A stretch of DNA of 62,340 nucleotides from an uncultured Eubacterium sp. (GCA_948579355.1 CAPAOV010000017.1:1-62340); one strand, 5' to 3'; shown: positions 44,668-54,546, counted from the stretch's first letter. Made by a program: numbers and translations. Notes: generated by a model from the sequence alone, not told the origin.

Positions 44668-45654
44668 TCACTGCGGTGTTGTCTGCTTGTCCTCCAGATA
44701 AGGCAGACGCCGCAAACTTCCTTTGGCAAAATCACCGTCCGCAGTTTTCAGCGGATATGTCACCTCGTCGACATAATACCACGGGTCACTTTCATTTGCC
44801 GGATTTTTCATCAGATAAAACTGCTGTGCCGGCTTTCCTCCCTTAGCAAGCAAAAACGCTTTCTGCCCCTGCGTATTTTCACAGACGTCGACAATCATTG
44901 CCACCTCTGGCGAGGTACCATCCTGTAAAAGAATGTCTCCAATCCGAATGTCCTGTTTCTTCACCTTTTTACTCTCTTTCTTCATCGACGCCGCCGAAGT
45001 GTACGTCAAAACCGTATGGAGGTATTTTTTAAAATTTTCTTTGGAGTCATCTTCACTGCCGCCATTTACCCACATGGAGCCTGCCGCACCGGTACGGATG
45101 CGATAGCCCTCCCGCCATTTAGAAAAATCTGCCTGAAATCCGTTTATCAGTTGAAATGAAATTTTATCATACTCGCCCTGTGCCCAGAAGTATTCCGCAT
45201 ACATTCTTATTACGGCGCCTGCCGAGCGCTGTAAATCCTCTTTTTCCATCGGCAGCTTAAACACGGCCTGAACAATGGTTTTATCTTCATCTTTCTTTTT
45301 TTGCCCATCCCAATACTTTACTACACCTGTAGACTTCTTTATTTCATAGTTTCTCACAAATTCACCAAAACTATCCTTTTCTTCCTCCGTTCTCTTATAG
45401 CCATGCGGCGGATTGATTCGGGTTTTTAACATCAATCCCGTTTCATCTACAACCGGAAGTTCTTTTTGAGGCTTCTCTTTCTTCTCTTTATCCGTTCCTT
45501 TGAGCCCGCCTCCGGATATACTCTGCGGATTTTTTGCTTCGGGTGTATTCCATATCATCGGCGCCCACAACGGACTTGCTAACAGTAAAATTACCAACCC
45601 CAGCACACCGGATATAATAATTGCTTCTTTCTCTCTCATAGGTCTTCTTGCCAT
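44668..45654 (-). CDS. DUF4846-type secreted/anchored protein
   Basis: A 328-residue protein with one N-terminal transmembrane helix (about 12-33), a Lys/Glu-rich linker (about 50-66) and a single ~250-residue domain that looks like DUF4846: RINPPHGYKRTEEEKDSFGEF, MYAEYFWAQGEYDKISFQLINGF, KYLHTVLTYTSAASM. No function is known for the family. GGAGG precedes the start; a partial cre-like sequence (TGTAAGCGCTTTTG) lies at about 45672-45685 in its leader. Monocistronic. Confidence 0.75.
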   Translation of the reverse strand: MARRPMREKEAIIISGVLGLVILLLASPLWAPMIWNTPEAKNPQSISGGGLKGTDKEKKEKPQKELPVVDETGLMLKTRINPPHGYKRTEEEKDSFGEFVRNYEIKKSTGVVKYWDGQKKKDEDKTIVQAVFKLPMEKEDLQRSAGAVIRMYAEYFWAQGEYDKISFQLINGFQADFSKWREGYRIRTGAAGSMWVNGGSEDDSKENFKKYLHTVLTYTSAASMKKESKKVKKQDIRIGDILLQDGTSPEVAMIVDVCENTQGQKAFLLAKGGKPAQQFYLMKNPANESDPWYYVDEVTYPLKTADGDFAKGSLRRLPYLEDKQTTPQ

Positions 45655-45710
45655 ACTTTACCTCCATCCAAAAGCGCTTACATCCGTGGCACGCTTACAA
45701 AATAAAATCT

Positions 45711-45754
45711 AAACTGACGGTGACAAGTCGGGTTCGACTCGTCACCGTCAGGCT
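45711..45754 (-). repeat. Dispersed palindromic repeat, copy 2, also a terminator
   Basis: CTGACGGTGAC (45714-45724) pairs with GTCACCGTCAG (45742-45752), continued by AGTCG/CGACT around a 4-base loop: a 16-bp stem with one mismatch. On the minus strand a U-rich stretch follows (plus A-rich 45697-45713), so it can terminate the DUF6033 gene. It is related in sequence to 16311-16358. Confidence 0.8.
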
Positions 45755-45801
45755 AACCAATGTTACTTATCAGACAAACAAAGCAACAGAATGCGGGATG
45801 T

Positions 45802-46557
45802 TTACCCTCGGAAGTCAAAGCTTTGTCCGACTTTCTTCTCTGCCTCTGTCTGTACCATATCACTTCGCTGCATAAACATATAGTCGCTTACTTTGCGCAG
45901 CAGTTCTTCCATCGAATCGGCCGAAAATGTTATTGTATCTTCGTCTTCCACAGCATCCGTTCTGTTCTTATCTCTCCTTGAAGCGAGCGCTTCCTCTGCT
46001 TTTTCTTTCTTTTCTGCTCTCTTATCAGCTTTCCGCTGTGCCGCCTTTCTGGCAGCGCGCTTCTCCATATTGGTTTTTTGCGCTTCACGGCCTTTTTCCA
46101 ATGTAGCAAATAACGTAGCGGTTCCATTATCATTTACCTGTATACCAAACGATTTTACTTTCGCTCCAGTCTTTTGCAGCGTTTCTTTCATCTGTGAAAT
46201 CTTATTCCTTGCATTGCTCAAAATGCCCTCATACTGCTTTCGATAAGATTCGTCCTCAGCCATGCGCTCAATTTTTTCTTCATCAATTAATACGACCGTA
46301 CGATTCGGCTTTCCGTATTTGCCTGCCTGCGCCTTGGCAACCTCTTTCATATCCGAGCTCACAAGAATAAAATCCATATCGCCATATTTTTTCTTCAACT
46401 CTTCATAATACTTCTGCGCTTTCTCACTCAATTGCGGCTTCCCAATCGTCTGCCCGTATACCCGGGTCTTCTTCTCCGTCTTCTGTTCCGCTTTCTGTGT
46501 TTCGTAAGCCGCTGCAGAAGCTGCGCACTGTCCTGTTACATTAGATGCTATACTCAT
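45802..46557 (-). CDS. DUF6033-like protein of unknown function
   Basis: About 251 residues, highly charged, with no signal peptide or membrane segment. Start MSIASNVTGQ at 46557 has GGAGGA at seven bases; an ATG six bases earlier is too close to the site. A conserved-looking block is LSEKAQKYYEELKKKYGDMDFILVSSDMKE. The region around 150-205 is Lys/Arg/Ala/Glu-rich and probably a helix or coiled coil. Resembles the DUF6033 family of Clostridia, recalled rather than computed. The hairpin at 45711 ends its transcript. Confidence 0.65.
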   Translation of the reverse strand: MSIASNVTGQCAASAAAYETQKAEQKTEKKTRVYGQTIGKPQLSEKAQKYYEELKKKYGDMDFILVSSDMKEVAKAQAGKYGKPNRTVVLIDEEKIERMAEDESYRKQYEGILSNARNKISQMKETLQKTGAKVKSFGIQVNDNGTATLFATLEKGREAQKTNMEKRAARKAAQRKADKRAEKKEKAEEALASRRDKNRTDAVEDEDTITFSADSMEELLRKVSDYMFMQRSDMVQTEAEKKVGQSFDFRG

Positions 46558-46666
46558 ACTCATTCCTCCTTGAATAAATTTGAAACCTGCACTGAACTCC
46601 TTTTCAATGCAGCCAATCATGGGTATCTATAAGGAATATCGACATAACGCCGCAAAAACATTAGCA

Positions 46667-46695
46667 TTGTATTCTGTCCCTTTTTTTAGTATAAT
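46667..46695 (+). promoter_or_regulatory. Promoter of the DUF3592-PBP operon
   Basis: TTGTAT (46667-46672), 17-base spacer, perfect TATAAT (46690-46695), 50 bases before the ATG at 46746. Confidence 0.75.
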
Positions 46696-46745
46696 AGAAA
46701 AGGATTATACTGATACAAACATATTTATAATAAGAAAGGATATTT

Positions 46746-47225
46746 ATGAGCAAAGACAGTACAAAGCAGCGCAAACCAAAACCGCCTGCCATTTTATCAC
46801 GAATTGTTATGTTTCTATTTCTCGTTATGTTAATGCTATTCATGAATATAAATGCTTTCTGTTACTTACTGAACCGAAGCAGCTATGAGACGGTTACTGC
46901 TACCGTAGTACAGCGGACTACTGATGAATTTCTCTTGTTGATTCCGAAAGTTGAAGTTACTTATCAATTCCACGGGCAGCAATACACGGAAAAGAAGTAT
47001 TTCTTTCTGGAACCGTTATTTGGTCTGTCCCGGGAACCGGGAACGGCGCTGACACTGCATGTCAACATCTATGCGCCGGCAAACAGTCTGTTTGAGGTTC
47101 ACTTTTTCCGAAATTTATTGAATTGGCTGCTGCTTATTCTCGAAGCTGTTTGTATCTATAACCTTATTCGCCGGATTCGTACTTACCGATTGGCAAAAAA
47201 GCTTGAAAGGGAGGACAACCTATGA
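46746..47225 (+). CDS. Small membrane protein, DUF3592-like
   Basis: A 159-residue protein with two transmembrane helices (about 19-44 and 124-142) flanking an ~80-residue extracellular beta-rich region (YETVTATVVQRTTDEFLLL, KVEVTYQFHGQQYTEKKYFF, GTALTLHVN). That pattern matches DUF3592 proteins, whose function is unknown. It overlaps the penicillin-binding protein gene by four bases (ATGA), so it probably assists that enzyme or is coordinated with it. Confidence 0.75.
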   Translation: MSKDSTKQRKPKPPAILSRIVMFLFLVMLMLFMNINAFCYLLNRSSYETVTATVVQRTTDEFLLLIPKVEVTYQFHGQQYTEKKYFFLEPLFGLSREPGTALTLHVNIYAPANSLFEVHFFRNLLNWLLLILEAVCIYNLIRRIRTYRLAKKLEREDNL

Positions 47226-50098
47226 GTCAAAAATGGAAAGAATGGAGAGAAAAGAGCCGTGTTTTCGATATTATCTGTCGAATCATCGCGTTTCCTTTTC
47301 TTGTCATTTACTGCTTTCTCTCGTTTATTCTTCGGTTTTCAAAAATAATTCTCAACATCTTTTTGCTGATTCTTATCGTGTGCGGAATTACCGGCGGCAT
47401 TCTCTATGCAAGATTTCTTCCGATGTACGAAGACGCCAGCGCACAGGCATATGAAAAATTATCCAATCTGAATGAGAATAGTTTCCACATGTTTTCCAAT
47501 ACGGTAATTTATGATACCAATGGAAAAAAGATAGGAGAAATCGACAGTGGTTCTTATAAATATGTAAAGATAAATAAAATTTCACATTACATACAAAACG
47601 GCTACATTGCTACCGAAGACAAAAAATTCATGCAGCACGGCGGCGTTGATTTGCAATCCATTTTCCGCGCCGGCATTTCCCTCATCAGCCACGACGGGGA
47701 AATCCGTCAGGGAGGAAGTACCATTACGCAACAAGTCATTAAAAATAATTTTCTCTCGCAGAAACAGACGTTTTCCCGCAAAATGACGGAGGTACTTCTG
47801 GCTCCTGCTCTGGAGCGCAAATTTAATAAAGCGGACATAATGGAGTTTTATTGCAACAGTAACTATTACGGCAACCGTTGTTACGGCGTAGAGACAGCAA
47901 GCAGATTTTACTTCGGCTGCTCTGCCAAAGACGTAACTCTTGCTCAGGCCGCGATGTTATGCGGTATCTCCAACAGTCCTAACAACTATAATCCCATTGC
48001 GAGTATGAAACTGGCCAAGGAAAAACAAAATCAGGTTTTGGAGCATATGCTGGAGCAGAATTATATTACAGAGAAAGAATTTGACAAAGCACAGAAAGAA
48101 GAAATTACGATTGTCGGTTTGGATACAAAAGCTTCCTCGGAAAATTATATGGTCAGTTACGCCATTGACTGTGCCGCAATCCAACTTATGAAACAAAATG
48201 ATTTTCCGTTCCAATACACGTTCAAGACGCAGAAAGAGCAAAAAGCATACGACAAGAAATATTCTGCGGAATACCGCAAACGTTCGGCTGAAATCCGTGC
48301 CGGCGGCTATCAGCTATACACTTCGCTGAACCCAAAATTGCAAAAGAAATTACAAGATTCGGTTTCTAAAAATCTTGCCACTTTTACAGAGAAAGACAAG
48401 AAAACAAAGAAATACGCCTTACAAAGCGCCGCTATGTGCATTGATAACGAAACTCAATTTGTCGTTGCCGTAGTCGGCGGCCGTACGAAAAACGACCAGT
48501 ATAACCGCGCCTTTTTATCGAAGAGACAGCCGGGGTCTACCATCAAGCCGTTGTTGGATTATGCACCCGCGATTGATAACGGTATTATTAACGGTTCCAC
48601 GATTTACTGTGACGAAAAGGTATATTGGGACGATTCGAATAAGGAAAGTTACAGTCCGTCAAACAGCGGCGGCCGTTACCGCGGCAATGTCTCTGTCCGT
48701 GAGGCGCTGGCAAGAAGTATCAATACCGTGGCCTTTCAGGTGTTTAAAGACGTGGGGCCGGAAATTTCTTTAGGATATTTGGACAAGCTGCATTTTTCCT
48801 CGCTTTCCTTTGCTGATAATTCTGCTCCCGCCATATCTCTCGGTGGTTTTACCCACGGCGTGACGATTCAAGATATGTGCCGCGGCTATGCCACATTGGA
48901 AAACAATGGCAAAGTGAGTTCCCGCACATGTCTGGTAAGTATTGTACACGAAACCGACGGCACTATTTACGAGGCGCCGGAGCTGGAAGACAGTGAGAGC
49001 GAAGTTTTTTCGGCAGACACTTCTTTCATTATGAAAGATATTATGCAGGGAACCTTTCAGGAGGGCTACGGTACCGGACATTCCGGATATAACGACAAGC
49101 AGATTTATGCCGGCAAAACAGGTACTACAAGCAGCAATAAAGATGCATGGTTCTGCGGCTTTAGTTCCTACTATACGACTGCCGTATGGATTGGCTACGA
49201 TACTCCGCGTAAAATGCCGGGTATGTATGGAAATACCTATCCACTGCGCATCTGGTCTGCATTTATGAATGACGTCCATAAAAATAAAGAAAAGCAAAAC
49301 TTTGAAATACCGAATACGATTGAATTACGCCGTATATCCGGCGGTAACCTCACGGATTCTTCCCGCGAAATTTCTTATTCTGACAAGAAGCGCTACTACA
49401 GTCAGCGTCCTCACGGGTATGATTACTACTCGCAGCAAAACGACGGCCGAAAATCCGCCTGGGAAAAAGAATATAAGCTATCCGCCGCAAAATCAGCGGC
49501 AGATAAGGCTGTTACCGCATTTGAAAAGTATAAAATAGACGATGTAAAATCGGCCGGCGCTTTCGAAACGGAGTATGACAAAGTGATGGCCGTCATCCAC
49601 AAAATACCGGATGAATACGAACAAACGCCTTATACGGAACGGGCTGCCAAAAAATATAATTCCCTGATTTCCGTTGTCAAAGAAAAATGGAAAAAAGTAA
49701 TCGAGGAAGAAAAAGAAGCGGAAATTGAGCGGAGACAAAAACAGCAGAAAGTAGACGCCGAAGATTCGTCCGACCGGGCAAACAGTACGCTCAAAGCAAA
49801 TCGTCTGAAAAAAGCGAAATGGTATATTGATACGCTTAAGAAGCGAAAATATTTAACTTCTACTACAAAGGCGCTTATTCGGGACGGCAAAGCTGCCATC
49901 CGCAAGCTAAAAGGATACGGCGAATATAATTCCTATAAGAAAAGCTTTGACAGTGCGGTACAGCGCGCGAATACTTTACCGAAAAAGAAAAATAATCCGG
50001 TGATTCCGCCGGACAGCTCGGATAAACACCCTGTAAATCCGGACAAGTACACAGACCCGACAGCCACGCCGTCCGATACACCGGCCCCGGCACAATAG
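47222..50098 (+). CDS. Class A penicillin-binding protein (glycosyltransferase/transpeptidase)
   Basis: A 958-residue bifunctional peptidoglycan synthase. Cytoplasmic start, membrane helix at about 43-65. The GT51 domain has catalytic E132 in IATEDKKFMQHGGVD and GGSTITQQVIKN. The transpeptidase domain has QPGSTIKPLLD (SxxK), ARSINTVAF (SxN) and AGKTGTTSSNKDAWF (KTG). After residue ~700 an unusual ~250-residue tail is Lys/Glu-rich and helical, repetitive (SAADKAVTAFEKYKI), and ends in a Pro/Ser/Thr-rich segment. GGGAGG precedes the ATG. Confidence 0.95.
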   Translation: MSQKWKEWREKSRVFDIICRIIAFPFLVIYCFLSFILRFSKIILNIFLLILIVCGITGGILYARFLPMYEDASAQAYEKLSNLNENSFHMFSNTVIYDTNGKKIGEIDSGSYKYVKINKISHYIQNGYIATEDKKFMQHGGVDLQSIFRAGISLISHDGEIRQGGSTITQQVIKNNFLSQKQTFSRKMTEVLLAPALERKFNKADIMEFYCNSNYYGNRCYGVETASRFYFGCSAKDVTLAQAAMLCGISNSPNNYNPIASMKLAKEKQNQVLEHMLEQNYITEKEFDKAQKEEITIVGLDTKASSENYMVSYAIDCAAIQLMKQNDFPFQYTFKTQKEQKAYDKKYSAEYRKRSAEIRAGGYQLYTSLNPKLQKKLQDSVSKNLATFTEKDKKTKKYALQSAAMCIDNETQFVVAVVGGRTKNDQYNRAFLSKRQPGSTIKPLLDYAPAIDNGIINGSTIYCDEKVYWDDSNKESYSPSNSGGRYRGNVSVREALARSINTVAFQVFKDVGPEISLGYLDKLHFSSLSFADNSAPAISLGGFTHGVTIQDMCRGYATLENNGKVSSRTCLVSIVHETDGTIYEAPELEDSESEVFSADTSFIMKDIMQGTFQEGYGTGHSGYNDKQIYAGKTGTTSSNKDAWFCGFSSYYTTAVWIGYDTPRKMPGMYGNTYPLRIWSAFMNDVHKNKEKQNFEIPNTIELRRISGGNLTDSSREISYSDKKRYYSQRPHGYDYYSQQNDGRKSAWEKEYKLSAAKSAADKAVTAFEKYKIDDVKSAGAFETEYDKVMAVIHKIPDEYEQTPYTERAAKKYNSLISVVKEKWKKVIEEEKEAEIERRQKQQKVDAEDSSDRANSTLKANRLKKAKWYIDTLKKRKYLTSTTKALIRDGKAAIRKLKGYGEYNSYKKSFDSAVQRANTLPKKKNNPVIPPDSSDKHPVNPDKYTDPTATPSDTPAPAQ

Positions 50099-50107
50099 AA
50101 TTGCATA

Positions 50108-51199
50108 TTACAGTTTCATATCCCCATCCTTTACCCAGCCGAATCTTCGCACCATTTCATGGATGGGAACACATAGCAAAACAGGCAGGACAAACGATAC
50201 TCCAAGCAGGCCGGCCCAATCGAAAATAGTAATTGCCTCTCTGCTGCCGTTTGCCACATCCTGAAGCCAGCCGCTGTAGACGCCAATCTGTCCGACGAAG
50301 CCGCAAGTACCCATACCGGAAGAAACCGGCGTTCCGTTCATCTCCAGATGAAACAGACAGGTGGCGATTGGCCCTGTAATAGCGGAAGTTACGATAGGGG
50401 CTATCCATATGCGCGGATTTTTGACGATGTTGCCCATCTGCAGCATTGACGTACCGATTCCCTGCGAGATAACGCCGCCCCAACGGTTTTCACGAAAGGA
50501 GATGGCGGCAAAACCAATCATCTGCGCACAGCACCCCGCTAACGCCGCCCCGCCTGCCAGTCCAGTCAGGCCCAATGCGGCACAGATGGCTGCTGACGAA
50601 ATCGGAAGCGTCAGCGCAATACCGACAAAAACTGAGACGAGTATTCCCATCCAGAACGGCTGTAAGCCTGTGGCCCACATAATCACCTCACCCGCTTTCA
50701 TGGCTGCGAGGCCAAGATACGGCGCCCACCAGACAGAAAGCGCTATGCCGCTGCCAATTGTCACCAACGGTGTAACGAGTATATCTACTTTCGTCTCTTT
50801 GGATACTGCCTTTCCCACTTCCGCCGATATAATGGAAATAATAAGTACGGCCAGAGGCCCGCCTGCACCTCCAAGCGCATTTGCCGAGAAACCAACGGTA
50901 ATCAGTGAAAACAGAATGAGTGGAGGACATTTAAGCGCGTAGCCAATGGCAACAGCCATCGCCGGCCCGCTCATGGCTGCGGCTAAATCTCCTGCCGTAT
51001 ATGCCGTGTCATTGACTTTGGCAAGAGCCGCCGTCAAAAAAGGAATATGGAACTGTGTTCCAAGCGTATTCAAAATCGTCCCTATCAGCAGCGTAGCAAA
51101 CAAGCCCTGCGCCATGGCTCCCATAGCGTCGACTCCGTATCTCTTCGCAGAAATCTCAATATCTTTCCGCTTCAGAAATGCTCTTACCTTTTTACCCAT
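50108..51199 (-). CDS. PTS_EIIC_2-family membrane transporter, lone IIC subunit
   Basis: A 363-residue protein of about ten transmembrane helices of the PTS EIIC_2 type (sugar-transporter subunit IIC family). Recognised stretches are GTILNTLGTQFHIPFL, GYALKCPPLILFSLITVG, PISSAAICAALGLTGLAGGAALAG and GMGTCGFVGQIG. No EIIA or EIIB gene lies near, and this family often stands alone with unknown substrate. Its stop is only 9 bp from that of the convergent PBP gene. Confidence 0.85.
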   Translation of the reverse strand: MGKKVRAFLKRKDIEISAKRYGVDAMGAMAQGLFATLLIGTILNTLGTQFHIPFLTAALAKVNDTAYTAGDLAAAMSGPAMAVAIGYALKCPPLILFSLITVGFSANALGGAGGPLAVLIISIISAEVGKAVSKETKVDILVTPLVTIGSGIALSVWWAPYLGLAAMKAGEVIMWATGLQPFWMGILVSVFVGIALTLPISSAAICAALGLTGLAGGAALAGCCAQMIGFAAISFRENRWGGVISQGIGTSMLQMGNIVKNPRIWIAPIVTSAITGPIATCLFHLEMNGTPVSSGMGTCGFVGQIGVYSGWLQDVANGSREAITIFDWAGLLGVSFVLPVLLCVPIHEMVRRFGWVKDGDMKL

Positions 51200-51235
51200 C
51201 TGTAAAGTCCTTTCAACTATTTAGTATTCGTTGTA

Positions 51236-52597
51236 CTATTTTACGATTTTACTCTTCGCCGCTGACCAAGCAGAATAATACTTTTTCCCATTCTCTTTGC
51301 CAACAGTTCGAACGCGCACATAATATCTCTTTTTCTTCTTTAGTTTCTTTATTGTCGCTTTCGTCTTTTTGCGCCCGTTGATTGTATGGGTTTTCGTTGT
51401 TTTTCGTTTAAACTTCTTATTCGCTGCGCACTGTAATTGATATCCCGTTACATTTTCCGCACCCTTTTTCCAACGGACAACCAGTTTTCTTTTGCCGGCT
51501 GTGATAGATTTTACCCTTGTTTTTTTCATTGTTACTTTACTTTTCTTATTACCGGTTCCGCCGTTTGTATCACCGGTCTTCACCTCTCCGGAAGAGTCTG
51601 CGGATGTTTGCGGCCCCTTTTCTACGGTAATGGAAAGGCTTGATGTAAAACTTCCGGCCCTTGCTGTTATTGTGGCAGAACCGCCTTTCTTTGCTGATAC
51701 TACGCCTGTAGAGTCAACTTCCAGTACCGAGGAATCCGAAGACGTCCATGTCTGATTTCCCAAAAGAATAACACTACTTTCACTTCCCTGATAGGAAGTT
51801 ACCGCACGCAGGGAATATTGTCGCCTGTCTCCTACGGCTAAGCGGCTGCCGGAAGTTCCGGATATAATATAGTCCTGTTTTATAGCGGCCTGTTTCAACA
51901 GGTTTGTCTGGAGCTGTATCTTCTGAATGACCTCCGTAACCGGCGGCATATAAGAGCTGTCTGTTTCTCCTCCACTTGCAAACCTGCCGCACGTACTGTT
52001 TGGAAAAACTCCGTCCGCAGAATAAAATGTTCCTACTCCGACATAGATATTGCGGGGATTAATCATACTCGTATAATGTCCCGTAACTGCCGACGCATTC
52101 TGGCTGACCCAGTCTTTCTTTTCTTCATACCATTGATTGACGCCGGACAACATTGTTTTCGAAAAATTCCAAGCGAGAACTTCCGCGCCGCCGGAAACAT
52201 GATTCGGAGAATTTATATCGAAACAACTTGCTCCGCTCGTTCTCGTATGGTCGGGTACAATGCTGGCTTCAGCCGCACGAATGCGCGCCACATATTCCAA
52301 ATCCGACGACCACTGCATCGGTTTATAATCATCCATTGTGAGCGCTTCCGATGGATTTTGAGGGTTGGGAACTCCCTCCTGACAAGCCTCCTGCCGAATC
52401 GCATTGATGCGCTGCAACACCGCCTCTGCCTCGGTAATATATTCCCCCTCAACACCGGCTTCCATACAATTTTGCGCTAACTCTGTACGGTCAGACGATA
52501 AAACCTGAGTATTAGCGCTTCTTGCCTGCACCATATCTGCCTGACTGAATAACAGCGCCGCTGTCAATGCCGCGGCAATCATTTGTTTTTTCTTCAT
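51236..52597 (-). CDS. Secreted CAP-domain protein with BIG2 and FN3 domains
   Basis: A 453-residue secreted protein. Signal peptide about 1-25 (ending VQA); CAP/SCP domain ~70-215 (MQWSSDLEYVARIRAAEAS, HTRTSG, GHYTSMINPRNIYVGVG); a bacterial Ig-like (BIG2) domain ~245-325 (SDSSVLEVDSTGVVSAKKGGSATITA); a Lys-rich linker; and a C-terminal FN3 domain ~360-453 (GYQLQCAANKKFKRKTT, KKRYYVRVRTV). Such proteins are surface or matrix proteins of gut Firmicutes; the function of bacterial CAP domains is not settled. AGGAGGAAC precedes the start. Confidence 0.9.
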   Translation of the reverse strand: MKKKQMIAAALTAALLFSQADMVQARSANTQVLSSDRTELAQNCMEAGVEGEYITEAEAVLQRINAIRQEACQEGVPNPQNPSEALTMDDYKPMQWSSDLEYVARIRAAEASIVPDHTRTSGASCFDINSPNHVSGGAEVLAWNFSKTMLSGVNQWYEEKKDWVSQNASAVTGHYTSMINPRNIYVGVGTFYSADGVFPNSTCGRFASGGETDSSYMPPVTEVIQKIQLQTNLLKQAAIKQDYIISGTSGSRLAVGDRRQYSLRAVTSYQGSESSVILLGNQTWTSSDSSVLEVDSTGVVSAKKGGSATITARAGSFTSSLSITVEKGPQTSADSSGEVKTGDTNGGTGNKKSKVTMKKTRVKSITAGKRKLVVRWKKGAENVTGYQLQCAANKKFKRKTTKTHTINGRKKTKATIKKLKKKKRYYVRVRTVGKENGKKYYSAWSAAKSKIVK

Positions 52598-52618
52598 CTT
52601 GTTCCTCCTGTTTTTATT

Positions 52619-53890
52619 CTAAAAGGTATGCCATTCTTCTTTTTCCGTATCTTCATAAAGGTCAAGCTTCTTATACCAGTTTTTATAAACAGACAGTGAA
52701 CCTTTGGGTACATAGATATCACAAAAAACCGGAAGCGAAGCGGCATAATAGCCTCCCTTTTTCTCTACCTGTGGCGGCGTAGCGCCACGAAAATATACTT
52801 TCGACAACCCACTTACGGGAAGCACCTCATCCCAGTTTTTCCCAAGCCAGATGACACTCGCCGGAATATCCAGCAAATACAACTGCCTGTCTTCACTTAG
52901 CGAGCCGCAAAGCGAGGCCGTTCCCGTCAGCTTTTTTACTTTATCCGAAATGACAAGCTGTGCGTTCTTTGCGATACCGACAACTAAAGAAGCATCCTTT
53001 TTGTTGTAAATACACTGACCATCCACGGCATAAGCCGGATTTCCCTCATCTATGGAAATAGTCTCTATCTTTGTTCCCATTATGCTGCTGCTTTTCAAAT
53101 TTGTGACATATTTGCCAAGCTTTATGTTTTTCACCTGAGAATTAAAAAATGCTCCGCTCTCAATTGTCTCTATCGTATCGGGAACCGTAATGGTTGTCTT
53201 CTTCGGAATTGCCCAAATGAGAGTTTTATTATCTTTTGACATCAATATATCATTACTCACCGTATATTTCTTGTTTTTGCGTGACAGCGTCACTTTATCC
53301 AGTTTCGGACAATCATCAAAACACAAATAATTTGAAAATGATGACAGATTCTTCGGCAGCTTTACCTCTTTTAATTTCCTGCAGCCATAGAATGTCTCCG
53401 CGTGCAATACTTTAACCTTATCCGGTATTCTGACTTTCGTCAGCGCACTCATTCCACTAAAAGAAGTATAGTCAATTTGTGTCAGGGCAGGCGGCAGTGA
53501 CATTGTCTTGATTTTACTGTTTGCTCTACAATAACCGTCACACCCGTGCGCATACTCTACCCACACGTCAAATATGTTCTTATAAAATTCATTATCGCCA
53601 TCACCCATGATTGACATGTCCGCCCCAATACGTGTCACCGCGGCTTTTTTAATTTTCTTCGGAAACTTCAGACTGGTCGGCGAAGCCTTTTTCTTCTTTG
53701 GCTTCACAAAGTACACCCAGCTCTTCTTCTTGTTCTTGGACAAATGGGCATAAAACTTAAATTTCCCCTTGGTGACGGTATATGCCTTCTTACTCCATGT
53801 TACCGCTTTTCCCTCTCGCGCTCCGGTAAAGATGCCGCATACTGCTAAGAGCATAAAGATAACAATTCCATTGGCAATTTTTCTTTTCAT
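52619..53890 (-). CDS. Secreted leucine-rich repeat protein (BspA-like LRR_5)
   Basis: A 423-residue secreted protein from the ATG at 53890 (GGAGGG upstream). Signal peptide ~1-27. The rest is ~12 irregular LRR_5 repeats with the pattern LxxIxxxxFxxCxxLxxVxLPxxL (for instance MSLPPALTQIDYTSFSGMSAL, VKLPKNLSSFSNYLCF), and ends with IYVPKGSLSVYKNWYK. Probably a surface-exposed binding protein. It lies 21 bp upstream of the CAP-domain gene on the same strand and likely shares its transcript. Confidence 0.88.
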   Translation of the reverse strand: MKRKIANGIVIFMLLAVCGIFTGAREGKAVTWSKKAYTVTKGKFKFYAHLSKNKKKSWVYFVKPKKKKASPTSLKFPKKIKKAAVTRIGADMSIMGDGDNEFYKNIFDVWVEYAHGCDGYCRANSKIKTMSLPPALTQIDYTSFSGMSALTKVRIPDKVKVLHAETFYGCRKLKEVKLPKNLSSFSNYLCFDDCPKLDKVTLSRKNKKYTVSNDILMSKDNKTLIWAIPKKTTITVPDTIETIESGAFFNSQVKNIKLGKYVTNLKSSSIMGTKIETISIDEGNPAYAVDGQCIYNKKDASLVVGIAKNAQLVISDKVKKLTGTASLCGSLSEDRQLYLLDIPASVIWLGKNWDEVLPVSGLSKVYFRGATPPQVEKKGGYYAASLPVFCDIYVPKGSLSVYKNWYKKLDLYEDTEKEEWHTF

Positions 53891-53995
53891 ATAACCCTCC
53901 GTTTCTGAGCGATTCATCGCAAAGAACCACACGCATCCACTTTGTTTTGTCTATATAGAAAATACGATTCAGCGGCATCAAAAGTTGCAATTCCC

Positions 53996-54409
53996 CTATT
54001 CAGCTTTTGCCTCTCTGTCATATTGTCCCAGTACGGTAATGCGCATAGGAAACTGCTCATATTCTTTAAGCAGCTCTCGGGCAGTCGCTAACGGAGTAAA
54101 ACGGTATACATTTTCGTCATGTCTGACATAATATTTCAATTCAAGAGCTCCCCGCTGTTCCACCGCCAATTCATCCGTCGTCCAGAACTCATGGTAGGAT
54201 GTAAAGCGGTTGCTCATGAAATTTTTCTCAAACAGGGCGTAGCCTTTTTCATCCTCGTACACATAATAGCGCACCCCGTTTTCACAAAATATTTCAATGT
54301 AGCGGAACACTTCCTTTTCATTCGTTGCTGCCACATGACAGTTCCAATCTGCCAACGCTTCCTTGGCAACAATTCCCTCCCGATATCCCTCAATCTTTTC
54401 TTTCAGCAT
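53996..54409 (-). CDS. Hypothetical cytoplasmic protein, 137 residues
   Basis: I do not recognise the family. No signal peptide or membrane helix. Tyr-rich beta-type stretches (NGVRYYVYEDEKGYALFEKNF, ELKYYVRHDENVYRF) and an ending LGQYDREAKAE. AAAGGA precedes the ATG. It begins at the boundary to the AT-rich accessory region. Confidence 0.65.
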   Translation of the reverse strand: MLKEKIEGYREGIVAKEALADWNCHVAATNEKEVFRYIEIFCENGVRYYVYEDEKGYALFEKNFMSNRFTSYHEFWTTDELAVEQRGALELKYYVRHDENVYRFTPLATARELLKEYEQFPMRITVLGQYDREAKAE

Positions 54410-54546
54410 AAAATACCTGTCCTTTCTGTTATCATTTCTTTCTCAACATTAATTTCCTTTTCTTAGCTGTATTTTTATAATACTTCACCTTGGCTTTCTT
54501 ACGTGCGGATTCAAAGCTTTTCCTCATATACAATAAATGGCTCGCG

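Noticed and set aside
45714..45752. GGGTTCGACTC inside the 45.7-kb hairpin resembles a tRNA T-arm
   Set aside because: No acceptor, D or anticodon arms can be folded around it; the whole piece is one long hairpin related to the 16.3-kb repeat.
48770..49297. 175-codon open frame antisense to the penicillin-binding protein gene
   Set aside because: Lies fully inside a clear gene and has no domain or start signals.
50361..50942. 193-codon open frame antisense to the PTS IIC gene
   Set aside because: Mirror of a GC-rich membrane-protein gene; Ala/Pro/Ser-rich with no recognisable motif.
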